This document shows positions 20,987-29,341 of a stretch of 64,000 bases of DNA, piece by piece. Both the position numbers and the translations under genes were made by a program. Source of the DNA: Limnohabitans sp. (GTDB lineage: Bacteria; Pseudomonadota; Gammaproteobacteria; Burkholderiales; Burkholderiaceae_C); NCBI RefSeq assembly GCF_030158565.1, contig NZ_JAOASQ010000070.1, forward strand, positions 46,910 through 110,909. The letters run 5' to 3'. The stretch's first letter is position 1; each line of letters begins with the position of its first letter. The notes under the pieces are model-generated. The model was given only the letters and a program-made list of their open reading frames with translations, was not told the origin of the DNA and did no database searches.

Positions 20987-22114
20987 TCATTCCTTGGGGA
21001 TGTAGCCGGTGATTTCGAGGCCGTAGCCGGTCATGCTGGGCATGCGGCGGGGTTGGCCCATGAGTTTCATTTTGTGCACGCCGCACTCGCGCAAGATTTG
21101 CGCGCCCACGCCATAAGTACGCAGGTCCATCTTGCCGCGCTCGGGCGCTTGTGCCGAGCGGGCGCGGCCTTCAAATTGGGCCAACAATTGGTCTGCCGAT
21201 TCGCCGCAGTTGAGCAGCACGGCCACGCCGCAGCCCTGGGCGTTCAGGTATTGCAAGCTGGTGTCCAGGCTCCAGGAGTGCATGGAGCGGTTGACTTCAA
21301 GGGCGTCCAGCACCGACAGCGGCTCGTGCACACGCACGGGCACTTCGGCGTCTGCGGACCATTGGCCTTTGACCAGCGCCAGGTGCACGGTCTGGCTGGG
21401 TTGGTCGCGAAACGCGTGGGCGGTGAATTCGCCGTGGGCAGTTTGCAGCGTGCGGCTGCCGATGCGCTCGACCAGCGATTCGTTGCGGCTGCGGTATTGG
21501 ATCAGGTCGGCGATGGTGCCGATTTTGAGGCCGTGCTCGGCAGCGAAAATTTGCAGATCAGGCAGACGGGCCATGGTGCCGTCGTCTTTCATGATCTCGC
21601 AGATCACGGACGATGCGCTGCAACCGGCCATGGCGGCCAAGTCGCAACCGGCTTCTGTGTGCCCTGCGCGCATGAGCACGCCGCCATCCACCGCTTGCAG
21701 CGGGAAGATGTGGCCGGGCTGCACCAGGTCGGTGGGCTGGGTGTTGCGCGCCACAGCCACTTGCACGGTCTTGGCGCGGTCGGCGGCGGATATGCCGGTG
21801 GTCACGCCTTCGGCCGCCTCGATGGAGACGGTGAAGGCTGTGCTGTAGACGGTGCCGTTGCGCGCCGCCATGGGCGGGAGCTTCAAAAATTCGCAGCGCT
21901 CACGGGTGAGGGTCAGGCAAATCAGGCCCCGACCAAAGCGGGCCATGAAGTTGATGGCTTCGGGCGTGACGTGGTCAGACGCGAGCACCAGATCGCCTTC
22001 GTTTTCGCGGTCTTCTTCATCGACCAGGATCACGATGCGACCGGCTTTCATCTCGGCCACGATCTCTTCGACGGGCGAGATCGCCACGGGGGTCAGTGTC
22101 GCGGGGGCGTTCAT
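20987..22114 (-). CDS. ribBX: 3,4-dihydroxy-2-butanone 4-phosphate synthase with degenerate GTP cyclohydrolase II domain (RibBX type)
   Basis: A 375-residue two-domain protein. Residues about 12-210 form the RibB domain, with the acidic metal site [12 protein letters not shown] and [12 protein letters not shown]. Residues about 215-375 resemble GTP cyclohydrolase II, including [17 protein letters not shown], but the zinc-binding region that should read like CxxGDxxxSxxCxC is here [16 protein letters not shown], with no cysteines. This is the known RibBX arrangement in many proteobacteria, in which the second domain lacks cyclohydrolase activity. A separate ribA must therefore exist elsewhere. 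It overlaps the ribE stop by 4 nt. Confidence 0.93.
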   Translation of the reverse strand: MNAPATLTPVAISPVEEIVAEMKAGRIVILVDEEDRENEGDLVLASDHVTPEAINFMARFGRGLICLTLTRERCEFLKLPPMAARNGTVYSTAFTVSIEAAEGVTTGISAADRAKTVQVAVARNTQPTDLVQPGHIFPLQAVDGGVLMRAGHTEAGCDLAAMAGCSASSVICEIMKDDGTMARLPDLQIFAAEHGLKIGTIADLIQYRSRNESLVERIGSRTLQTAHGEFTAHAFRDQPSQTVHLALVKGQWSADAEVPVRVHEPLSVLDALEVNRSMHSWSLDTSLQYLNAQGCGVAVLLNCGESADQLLAQFEGRARSAQAPERGKMDLRTYGVGAQILRECGVHKMKLMGQPRRMPSMTGYGLEITGYIPKE

Positions 22115-22749
22115 GTGGTGTCTTTCTGGATCAGGCCAGCGCTGAGCATGCGCTCAACATATCTGGCCACGGTGTCGATTTCGAGGTTGACCCGGCTGCC
22201 TGCTTTGAGGCTACCGAGGGCGGTGTTTTCAACGGTGTGCGGGATCAGGTTGATGCTGATTTCACAGCCTTGCGCCAAATCGGCCACTTTGTTCACCGTC
22301 AGGCTCACGCCATTGACCGTGATGGAGCCTTTGTAGGCGAGGTATTTGGCCAGCGCATGAGGCGCCAGGATGCGCAGCTCCCAGCTTTCGCCAATTTGCT
22401 CGAAATGGCTGATTTGGCCTACACCGTCGACGTGACCGGACACGATGTGTCCGCCCAGACGGTCGTGGGCGCGCAGCGCTTTTTCCAGGTTGACGGTGCC
22501 TTCTTGGTCGAGACCGCTGGTCTTGTCCAGCGATTCGGCCGAGATGTCGATCGTGAATTGACGGCTCTCGGAGTGGAAGGTGGTGACGGTCATGCAAGCG
22601 CCGTTGAGGGCGATGCTGTCGCCCAAGCCCACATCGTCGAGGTACCCGGCGGGGGCCTCGATGGTGAGGCGCTTGCCATGGTGTAAAGAGCGACCCAGGT
22701 CGTGAATGGCGACGATTCGCCCCACGCCGGTGATGATTCCGGTAAACAT
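22111..22749 (-). CDS. ribE: Riboflavin synthase alpha chain
   Basis: A 212-residue enzyme of two lumazine-binding repeats that dismutates 6,7-dimethyl-8-ribityllumazine to riboflavin. [12 protein letters not shown] at the start and [14 protein letters not shown] in the second repeat are signatures. ATG 22749 is chosen on this conserved N-terminus; the longer in-frame reading to 22911 would run through the phaR promoter. It is the first gene of the minus-strand rib-nus-tol run and is divergent from phaR. I see no FMN riboswitch in the leader. Also called ribC in some species. Confidence 0.95.
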   Translation of the reverse strand: MFTGIITGVGRIVAIHDLGRSLHHGKRLTIEAPAGYLDDVGLGDSIALNGACMTVTTFHSESRQFTIDISAESLDKTSGLDQEGTVNLEKALRAHDRLGGHIVSGHVDGVGQISHFEQIGESWELRILAPHALAKYLAYKGSITVNGVSLTVNKVADLAQGCEISINLIPHTVENTALGSLKAGSRVNLEIDTVARYVERMLSAGLIQKDTT

Positions 22750-22855
22750 AGCGGTGTATTTTCGCAGGTAATGAAGGTGAAACGGATGGCAGCGACAAAA
22801 AAGCGCACGGAAGCTGGAGGTGTACTGACTATGCCAGATCAGGGTTAACCAAGGC

Positions 22856-22910
22856 TTGAGCCTGCTGGCTGTGTGCCTAAAATGGTGCATTGCAGCAGAT
22901 TTGCAATGCA
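22856..22910 (+). promoter_or_regulatory. phaR promoter with overlapping TGCATTGCA dyad
   Basis: TTGAGC (22856-22861), a 16-nt spacer and TAAAAT (22878-22883) form a good sigma-70 promoter. Immediately downstream, over the expected start site, TGCATTGCA (22886-22894) and TGCAATGCA (22902-22910) form a perfect 9-bp inverted repeat. PhaR proteins are known to bind TGC/GCA-containing dyads and repress their own gene, so this is a likely autorepression site. Confidence 0.65.
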
Positions 22911-22933
22911 TTGCCAGTCATCAGGAGTTTTCA

Positions 22934-23515
22934 TTGCCGGTCAAGCCCTCAGTCAAGTCGATCAAGTCAGCGCCATCGGGCACAACGACTGATCATGGCA
23001 GCGTCCGGAAGATCAAAAAGTATCCCAATCGCCGCTTGTACGACACGCAGACTTCCACTTACGTGACGCTGTCGGAGATTAAGAAGCTGGTGATGGTGGC
23101 TTCGCCTTTGGTGGTGGTGGATGCCAAAACGGGCGAAGACCTGACGCGCTCCATCTTGCTGCAGATCATTCTGGAAGAAGAGTCGGCAGGGGTGCCGATG
23201 TTCAGCGAAGCGGTGTTGTCCAACATCATCCGTTTTTATGGCCATGCCATGCAGGGGCATATGGGCTCTTATCTGGAAAGTCATGTCCAGTCTTTCATGG
23301 ACTGGCAAAGCAAACTTGGTGAGACCAGTCCTGCCTTGAGCCCCGAAGTCTGGGCGCAGTTCATGCAGTGGCAGACGCCACTGATGCAAAACATGTTTTC
23401 CGGCTTGGCCAATCCGTCGCAGAGCGTCATGGCCCAGATGCAAGACCAGATGCAAAAGCAGATTCAGAATAACACCGAGCAGTTATTGGGCGCTATGGGT
23501 TTAAGGACTTCATGA
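22934..23515 (+). CDS. phaR: Polyhydroxyalkanoate synthesis repressor PhaR
   Basis: A 193-residue regulator. The conserved DNA-binding domain KIKKYPNRRLYDTQTSTYV, followed by TLSEIKKLVM, occupies about residues 25-60, with the PHB-granule-associated region after it and a Met/Gln-rich tail (MAQMQDQMQKQIQ). In the absence of polymer it represses phasin and its own gene; it is titrated by PHA granules. The start is TTG at 22934, fixed by AGGAG 6 nt upstream (22923-22927). No other pha genes are in the window. Confidence 0.92.
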   Translation: MPVKPSVKSIKSAPSGTTTDHGSVRKIKKYPNRRLYDTQTSTYVTLSEIKKLVMVASPLVVVDAKTGEDLTRSILLQIILEEESAGVPMFSEAVLSNIIRFYGHAMQGHMGSYLESHVQSFMDWQSKLGETSPALSPEVWAQFMQWQTPLMQNMFSGLANPSQSVMAQMQDQMQKQIQNNTEQLLGAMGLRTS

Positions 23516-23557
23516 GGTCTTGGATGCCCTTGTGTCACAAGCCTTCGTTTTTGCGGG

Positions 23558-23569
23558 GACAATGGGGGC
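23558..23569 (+). promoter_or_regulatory. Putative rimO -10 box next to the start codon
   Basis: GACAAT (23558-23563) is followed by GGGGGC and the rimO ATG, nearly the same arrangement as before dnaE. There is no clear -35 box at 16-18 nt. Confidence 0.35.
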
Positions 23570-24967
23570 ATGAGTGAAATGACTGCAACTGCCCCCCTCC
23601 CGATCCCCAAAGTGGGTTTTGTGAGCCTCGGCTGCCCCAAAGCGCTGACCGATTCCGAACTGATCCTGACGCAATTGAGCGCCGAGGGTTACCAAACTTC
23701 CAAAACTTTTGAAGGCGCTGACCTGGTCATCGTCAACACCTGCGGCTTCATCGACGATGCCATCCAGGAAAGCCTGGACACGATTGCCGAAGCCCTGAAT
23801 GAAAACGGCAAAGTGATCGTGACCGGTTGCCTGGGGGCCAAGATGGGCGAGGGCGGCGGCAACATGGTCCGCGAGTTGCATCCCAGCGTGCTGGCCGTGA
23901 CCGGCCCACATGCCACGCAAGAAGTGATGGACGCGGTGCACACCCATTTGCCCAAACCGCACGATCCGTTTCTCGATTTGGTGCCCGGCGGTTTTGGCGA
24001 GGCGGGGCTCAAGCTCACGCCGCGCCACTATGCGTATTTGAAAATCAGCGAAGGCTGTAACCACCGCTGCACCTTCTGCATCATCCCCTCGATGCGGGGC
24101 GACCTGGTTTCGCGCCCAATTGGCGATGTGCTCAAGGAAGCCAAGGCCTTGTTCGAAGGCGGTGTGAAGGAGTTGCTGGTCATCAGCCAGGACACTTCTG
24201 CCTATGGCGTGGACGTGAAATACCGCACCGGTTTTTGGGATGGCAAGCCGATCAAGACCCGCATGCTGGAGCTGGTGCGCGCTTTGGGCGAGATGGCCCG
24301 CGAGCACGATGCCTGGGTTCGTCTGCACTATGTGTACCCGTACCCCAGCGTGGACGACATCATCCCCTTGATGGCCGAGGGCCTGGTCTTGCCTTATCTG
24401 GATGTGCCGTTTCAGCACAGCCACCCCGATGTGCTGCGCCGCATGAAACGCCCGGCCAGCGGCGAGAAAAATCTGGAGCGCATCCAGCGCTGGCGCGAAC
24501 TGTGCCCCGAGCTGGTCATCCGCAGCACCTTCATTGCCGGTTTCCCGGGCGAGACTGAAGAAGAATTCGAGCACCTGCTGGGCTTTTTGCGCGAAGCGCA
24601 GATTGACCGCGCGGGGTGTTTTGCCTACAGCCCGGTCAAGGGTGCCACAGCCAACGATTTGCCCGGCATGCTGCCCGAGGCTTTGCGCGAAGAGCGCCGC
24701 GCCCGCTTCATGGCGGTGGCCGAAGAGGTGTCGATTGCCCGCTTGCACCAGCGCGTGGGCGCGACCATGCAGGTGCTGGTGGACAGCGCCCCGGCCATGG
24801 GTCGTCGTGGCGGGGTGGGGCGCAGCTTTGGCGATGCGCCCGAAATCGATGGTGTGGTGCGTTTGTTGCCGCCCGAGAAAATGAGCAAAACCCTCAAGGT
24901 GGGCGAATTCACCCGCGCCCGCATCGTCAGCGTGGAAGGCCACGACCTGGTGGGGGTGCCGGTTTGA
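23570..24967 (+). CDS. rimO: Ribosomal protein S12 (aspartate89-C3)-methylthiotransferase
   Basis: A 465-residue radical-SAM methylthiotransferase. The N-terminal UPF0004 domain supplies Cys22, Cys58 and Cys87 for one iron-sulfur cluster; the radical-SAM motif CNHRCTFC supplies Cys163, Cys167 and Cys170; a C-terminal TRAM-like region ends HDLVGVPV. It modifies Asp89 of S12. The length and [12 protein letters not shown] block mark RimO rather than MiaB. It is a single gene, followed by minus-strand tRNA genes. Confidence 0.96.
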   Translation: MSEMTATAPLPIPKVGFVSLGCPKALTDSELILTQLSAEGYQTSKTFEGADLVIVNTCGFIDDAIQESLDTIAEALNENGKVIVTGCLGAKMGEGGGNMVRELHPSVLAVTGPHATQEVMDAVHTHLPKPHDPFLDLVPGGFGEAGLKLTPRHYAYLKISEGCNHRCTFCIIPSMRGDLVSRPIGDVLKEAKALFEGGVKELLVISQDTSAYGVDVKYRTGFWDGKPIKTRMLELVRALGEMAREHDAWVRLHYVYPYPSVDDIIPLMAEGLVLPYLDVPFQHSHPDVLRRMKRPASGEKNLERIQRWRELCPELVIRSTFIAGFPGETEEEFEHLLGFLREAQIDRAGCFAYSPVKGATANDLPGMLPEALREERRARFMAVAEEVSIARLHQRVGATMQVLVDSAPAMGRRGGVGRSFGDAPEIDGVVRLLPPEKMSKTLKVGEFTRARIVSVEGHDLVGVPV

Positions 24968-25059
24968 TGCGCTGCGGTGCATCGCTGGCCAGCCTTCGGG
25001 CGGTCCGCGTGCGCCATGCGTTGCACGGTTCGAGTGCCGAGACAAGTGTTTCAAGCAAC

Positions 25060-25090
25060 AAAAAAGCCGTTGATCAGAAATCAACGGCTT
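25060..25090 (-). terminator. Terminator of the first tRNA-Leu gene
   Basis: On the minus strand an 11-bp stem (AAGCCGTTGAT with ATCAACGGCTT, loop of 5) is followed by six T. A second small hairpin (CTTATC / GATAAG, 25104-25121) lies between the tRNA 3' end and this stop. Confidence 0.9.
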
Positions 25091-25123
25091 GTTGTGTTTT
25101 GAACTTATCTGATTCGATAAGAT

Positions 25124-25208
<85 letters not shown>

Positions 25209-25225
25209 ATCTCAGGAAGCTTTGA

Positions 25226-25231
25226 ATTATA
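25226..25231 (-). promoter_or_regulatory. -10 box of tRNA-Leu copy 1
   Basis: The minus strand reads a consensus TATAAT 17 nt upstream of the mature tRNA 5' end. No clear -35 hexamer is seen at standard spacing. Confidence 0.55.
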
Positions 25232-25308
25232 GGGCATCCACATCGTCTCTTCGGGCTGGACGTGAAGAAAAGTGCAAATTTATCGCGGCAACAGTCAGAC
25301 GCAAAAAC

Positions 25309-25337
25309 AAAAAAGCCGATGACTTGCGTTCATCGGC
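25309..25337 (-). terminator. Terminator of the second tRNA-Leu gene
   Basis: An 8-bp stem GCCGATGA / TCATCGGC (loop of 7) followed on the minus strand by six T. It stands between the two tRNA genes, so each copy is a separate transcription unit. Confidence 0.85.
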
Positions 25338-25363
25338 AGATATGGGTTTGTGTTTGTTTAAGA

Positions 25364-25448
<85 letters not shown>

Positions 25449-25499
25449 ATCTCAGGAATCAAAGGATTGTATATTAAAAAAGTAGCTCCAACCAGCGGG

Positions 25500-27782
25500 A
25501 TGCTGGATGAAATCGAAGGCCAGGTGCAAGGGCACCGCGACGGCCATGGCTTCCTGATTCGTGACAACGGCGAGTCAGACATCTACCTGTCGCCCAATGA
25601 GATGCGGGCGGTGCTGCACCGTGACCGCGTCAAGGTGCGCATCGTGCGCCAGGACCGCAAAGGGCGACCCGAAGGGCGCATCGTCGAAATCACGGAGCGT
25701 CCAGAGCAGCCCATCATTGGCCGCTTGCTGCAAGAAGGTGGTTTGTGGTTGGTGGCGCCGGAAGACAAGCGCTACGGCCAGGACGTGATGATTCCCAAAG
25801 GGGCTACGGGCACGGCCAAGCCGGGCCAGGTGGTGGTGGTCGAGCTGACCGAGCCGCCCGCTTTGTTCGGGCAGCCAGTGGGTCGTGTGAAGGAAGTGCT
25901 TGGCGAGATCGATGATCCCGGCATGGAGATTGAAATTGCCGTGCGCAAATACAGCGTACCGCATGAATTCTCGGCGGGGTGTTTGGAGCAGGCCAAGGGG
26001 CTGCCCGACAAAGTGCTGGCCAAGGATCGCAAGGACCGGGTGGATCTGCGCGATGTGCCCTTGGTCACCATCGATGGTGAAGATGCCCGCGACTTTGACG
26101 ACGCTGTCTATTGCGAACCGGCCAAAGTCGGTCGCGGCAAGGGCTGGCGTTTGTTGGTGGCGATTGCCGACGTGAGCCACTATGTGCAAACGGGCAGCGA
26201 CATCGACATCGATGCCTACGACCGTGCCACCAGCGTGTATTTCCCGCGTCGTGTCATCCCGATGCTGCCCGAAAAATTGTCCAACGGCTTGTGTTCGCTG
26301 AACCCGGATGTGGACCGCTTGTGCATGGTCTGCGACATGCTGGTCAACGCCAAGGGCGATGTGCATGCCTACCAGTTTTACCCGGCGGTGATGCACAGCC
26401 ATGCGCGCTTCACCTACACCGAAGTCGCGGCCATTTTGGCCAACACCCGCGGACCGGAAGCGGCCAAACGCAAGGAGCGCGTGACCGACCTGATGAACCT
26501 GCAGGACGTGTACCGTGCCTTGCTGGCCTCGCGTGCAGTGCGCGGTGCAGTAGACTTTGAAACCACCGAAACGCAAATCGTGTGTGATGAAAGTGGCCGC
26601 ATTGAGAAGATCGTGCCGCGCGTGCGCAACGAAGCGCACCGTTTGATTGAGGAAGCCATGTTGGCGGCCAACGTCTGCAGCGCCGACTTCATCCAGCAGG
26701 GCAAGCACCCCGGTTTGTTCCGCGTGCACGAAGGCCCCACGGCCGAGAAAAAAGACATCCTGCGCAATTACCTCAAGGCCTTGGGGTTGGGTATGAGCAT
26801 CAGCGACGACCCGCACACCGCTGAGTTCCAGAAAATCGCGCAAGCGACCAAGGACCGCCCGGATGCGCAGCAGATCCACACCATGCTGCTGCGCTCCATG
26901 CAGCAGGCCATCTATACGCCGGTGAACAGTGGTCACTTTGGCTTGGCCTACGAGGCCTACACCCACTTCACCAGCCCGATCCGGCGTTATCCGGATTTGC
27001 TGGTGCACAGGGTCATCAAGTCCATCTTGTTGGGTCGCAAATACCAGTTGCCCCAATTGCCGGTGCCAGGCGAGGCGCATGCCAAGCTGACCAAGCGGCT
27101 GGAAAAAAACAAGGCCGCTAAAGGCGCTTCTGACGCGAATGCCCCTCGCGTGCGCATGTCGGCCGCCGACCAGCAAGCCTGGGAGGCCGCCGGTCTGCAT
27201 TGCAGCGCCAACGAGCGCCGAGCCGACGAAGCCAGCCGCGACGTGGAAGCCTGGCTCAAGTGCAAATACATGCGCGAGCATTTGGGTGAGGAATACGGCG
27301 GTGTCGTGTCTGCTGCGACCAGCTTCGGTATTTTTGTGACCTTGGACGCCCTGTATGTGGAGGGTCTGGTGCACATCACTGAGCTGGGCGGTGAGTATTT
27401 CCGCTTTGACGAGCTGCGTCAGGAGCTGCGCGGAGAGCGCACGGGTATCCGCTATGCCATTGGCACGCGGGTGCAGGTGCAGGTCAGTCGGGTGGATCTG
27501 GATGGTCGCAAGATCGACTTCCGTTTGGTGCACCCCGGTGATGATTTGCTGCCGCGCGCCATGCGCGACAAAGGGTTGTCGGCACCAAGCTCTCCTGAAG
27601 GCGTGCATGGCAAAAAGCAGGGTGGGCCTGCCCGAGGCGATCGCGCCGCAGACCGCCGCATGGCCGATGCGGAGCGCAACCGCTCGCCGATTCAGGCGCT
27701 CAAAGCTTCGGTCCAAAAAGCTTCTGCCAAGAAAACCAGCGCCAAGAAGAAGGGCCCTCGGACCAGCAAATCGCGCCGTTGA
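25500..27782 (+). CDS. rnr: Ribonuclease R (3'-5' exoribonuclease)
   Basis: A 760-residue RNase II-family exonuclease that degrades structured RNA. It has cold-shock-like OB domains (about 1-150), the catalytic RNB domain (about 170-520) with DGEDARDFDDAVYC, SVYFPRRVIPMLPE and HFTSPIRRYPDLLVHR, an S1 domain (about 600-685), and a basic tail rich in Lys/Ala/Ser. ATG 25500 gives MLDEIEGQVQGHRDG; the N-terminal helix-turn-helix domain of E. coli RNase R (813 residues) is missing, and only 51 nt separate this ATG from the tRNA gene. The ribosome binding site is weak (AGCGGG). The gene ends at a strong terminator. Confidence 0.94.
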   Translation: MLDEIEGQVQGHRDGHGFLIRDNGESDIYLSPNEMRAVLHRDRVKVRIVRQDRKGRPEGRIVEITERPEQPIIGRLLQEGGLWLVAPEDKRYGQDVMIPKGATGTAKPGQVVVVELTEPPALFGQPVGRVKEVLGEIDDPGMEIEIAVRKYSVPHEFSAGCLEQAKGLPDKVLAKDRKDRVDLRDVPLVTIDGEDARDFDDAVYCEPAKVGRGKGWRLLVAIADVSHYVQTGSDIDIDAYDRATSVYFPRRVIPMLPEKLSNGLCSLNPDVDRLCMVCDMLVNAKGDVHAYQFYPAVMHSHARFTYTEVAAILANTRGPEAAKRKERVTDLMNLQDVYRALLASRAVRGAVDFETTETQIVCDESGRIEKIVPRVRNEAHRLIEEAMLAANVCSADFIQQGKHPGLFRVHEGPTAEKKDILRNYLKALGLGMSISDDPHTAEFQKIAQATKDRPDAQQIHTMLLRSMQQAIYTPVNSGHFGLAYEAYTHFTSPIRRYPDLLVHRVIKSILLGRKYQLPQLPVPGEAHAKLTKRLEKNKAAKGASDANAPRVRMSAADQQAWEAAGLHCSANERRADEASRDVEAWLKCKYMREHLGEEYGGVVSAATSFGIFVTLDALYVEGLVHITELGGEYFRFDELRQELRGERTGIRYAIGTRVQVQVSRVDLDGRKIDFRLVHPGDDLLPRAMRDKGLSAPSSPEGVHGKKQGGPARGDRAADRRMADAERNRSPIQALKASVQKASAKKTSAKKKGPRTSKSRR

Positions 27783-27800
27783 GCCGATGATGACCTGAAG

Positions 27801-27830
27801 CGGCCATGCACTGGGGTGCATGGCCGTTTT
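27801..27830 (+). terminator. Intrinsic terminator after rnr
   Basis: The 11-bp stem CGGCCATGCAC / GTGCATGGCCG with a 4-nt loop is followed by TTTT, between convergent rnr and nnr. Confidence 0.9.
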
Positions 27831-27842
27831 GCATGGCGTGCT

Positions 27843-29336
27843 TCAGTACAAGGCCTGCGCCAGTTGGCTGGCCGTGAGCGACTGGCCTGCAGGCCAGTCA
27901 TCCGCCGCTTGGCCGTGTTGGTGCACAGCGGCGCAAGCGGCATCAAAGGCGCTCAGGCTTTGTGCCATGCGAGTGCCAATGAGACCGGCCAGCACATCGC
28001 CCGTGCCACCGATGGCCAATTTGCCGTTGCCGGTGGTGTTGATGCGCGGGGTCTGCCCGGGTGCTGCGATCACGCTGCCTGAGCCTTTGAGCACCACAAC
28101 ACAATCGAACAATGCCGCTAGATCTCGAGCCGCTTGTAGGCGATTGTTTTGGATGCTCGCGGTATCGGTTTTCAAAAGCCTTGCCGCTTCCAGGGGGTGC
28201 GGCGTGATCACGGTGGTCTGTCGCAGGCCTCGGCCGCGCAAGGCCTTGGCCAGTGATTCGTCTTGTGCCACAGCGTTCAGCCCATCGGCGTCCAGCACCA
28301 GTTGGGCGCTGCGTGCCAGAACTTCGGCCAGGAGGGGCTGGATGGCTTGTCCGCCACCGCAGCCACACACGACATGCAGTTTTTCCAGGTCCAGTTGCGT
28401 CCAGGGGCGTTGCATCAGATCCGGTGGCACCGACACGGTGGACTCACCCAGCAGACTGAGCATCACGCGGCCAGCGCCTGCGTGAAGCGCGGCCGTAGCG
28501 GCCAATACAGCCGCGCCGCTCATGCCCATGCCATGCAGGGTCATCGGTTCGCCGCCGATGACGGCAACATCGCCGTGACTGCCCTTGTGGCTGGCGTGGG
28601 TCTTGTGGCCTTGTTCGCCAGGCGTGTTGAGCCAAGCCTGCGGCCGAAGGCGGACGGGCTCTTTGGCAGCTGAGTCGAGACTTTCCAGCCAGATCTCTCC
28701 GCACAGATCCCGGCCATGACCCATGAACAGTCCCGGTTTGGCCGCAACAAAAGTCAGTGTGTGATGGGCTCGTACGGCCCGCGAAGGTGTCTGTGCATCA
28801 GCGCCCAGAAGTTGGCCAGACTGCGCATCCAACCCTGTCGGTAAATCCAGCGCCAGAACTTGTGCCCGGGACTGGTTGATGGCGTCGACCCAGGCCTGGA
28901 TTTGAGGGCTCAGTGGCCGGGACGCGCCCAAACCCAACAAGGCGTCGATGCACAGGTCTTGCGGACACATGCCTGCGATCCAGTCGTGGGGTATCTCGGT
29001 TTGTACCGTGAGCCCTGCTTGCAGGGCTCTGGCCAGTGCCGCTTGTGCATCGGCGGCTTGTTGGTCCCGGTCGATCAGCAGGCTGACCCGCACCGTTTTG
29101 CCTGCCAAGTGCAATTGCAGGGCCGCCTCCAGTCCATCGCCTCCGTTGTTGCCGGGACCAGCTGCGACCCAAATGCGCTGGGCATGCGGGGCCACGGCAA
29201 GGGCCAGTTGTGCAGCGGACAGCCCTGCAGCTTGCATCAAGGGCGCAGGACTGCGGGCCTGAAGTTGCCGCTCCAGAGTTTTCAGCGGGTCGCGCTGAAA
29301 AACAGGCCAGTTGGAGGTGGGGGCCAAGCGTTGCAT
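27843..29336 (-). CDS. nnr: Bifunctional NAD(P)H-hydrate epimerase / ADP-dependent NAD(P)H-hydrate dehydratase
   Basis: A 497-residue metabolite-repair enzyme. The N-terminal YjeF_N epimerase domain (about 1-210) has VAAGPGNNGGDGLEAALQL, with the nucleotide-binding glycine loop. The C-terminal ribokinase-like dehydratase domain (about 225-497) has AVIGGEPMTLHGMGMSGAAV, LVLDADGLNAV, VITPHPLEAARLL and NGKLAIGGTGDVLAGLIG. Together they restore damaged NADHX/NADPHX. It follows the amidase gene by 5 nt, so the two are likely co-transcribed. Confidence 0.93.
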   Translation of the reverse strand: MQRLAPTSNWPVFQRDPLKTLERQLQARSPAPLMQAAGLSAAQLALAVAPHAQRIWVAAGPGNNGGDGLEAALQLHLAGKTVRVSLLIDRDQQAADAQAALARALQAGLTVQTEIPHDWIAGMCPQDLCIDALLGLGASRPLSPQIQAWVDAINQSRAQVLALDLPTGLDAQSGQLLGADAQTPSRAVRAHHTLTFVAAKPGLFMGHGRDLCGEIWLESLDSAAKEPVRLRPQAWLNTPGEQGHKTHASHKGSHGDVAVIGGEPMTLHGMGMSGAAVLAATAALHAGAGRVMLSLLGESTVSVPPDLMQRPWTQLDLEKLHVVCGCGGGQAIQPLLAEVLARSAQLVLDADGLNAVAQDESLAKALRGRGLRQTTVITPHPLEAARLLKTDTASIQNNRLQAARDLAALFDCVVVLKGSGSVIAAPGQTPRINTTGNGKLAIGGTGDVLAGLIGTRMAQSLSAFDAACAAVHQHGQAADDWPAGQSLTASQLAQALY

Positions 29337-29341
29337 GGTGT

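Noticed and set aside
22750..22911. N-terminal extension of ribE and a possible FMN riboswitch
   Set aside because: The extension runs through the phaR promoter and lacks family similarity; none of the conserved FMN aptamer blocks is visible.
25575..27821. Long antisense frames over rnr, and likewise over ftsH (50372-52300) and ppsA (55801-57990)
   Set aside because: Each lies fully over a well-conserved gene and has shadow-type composition.
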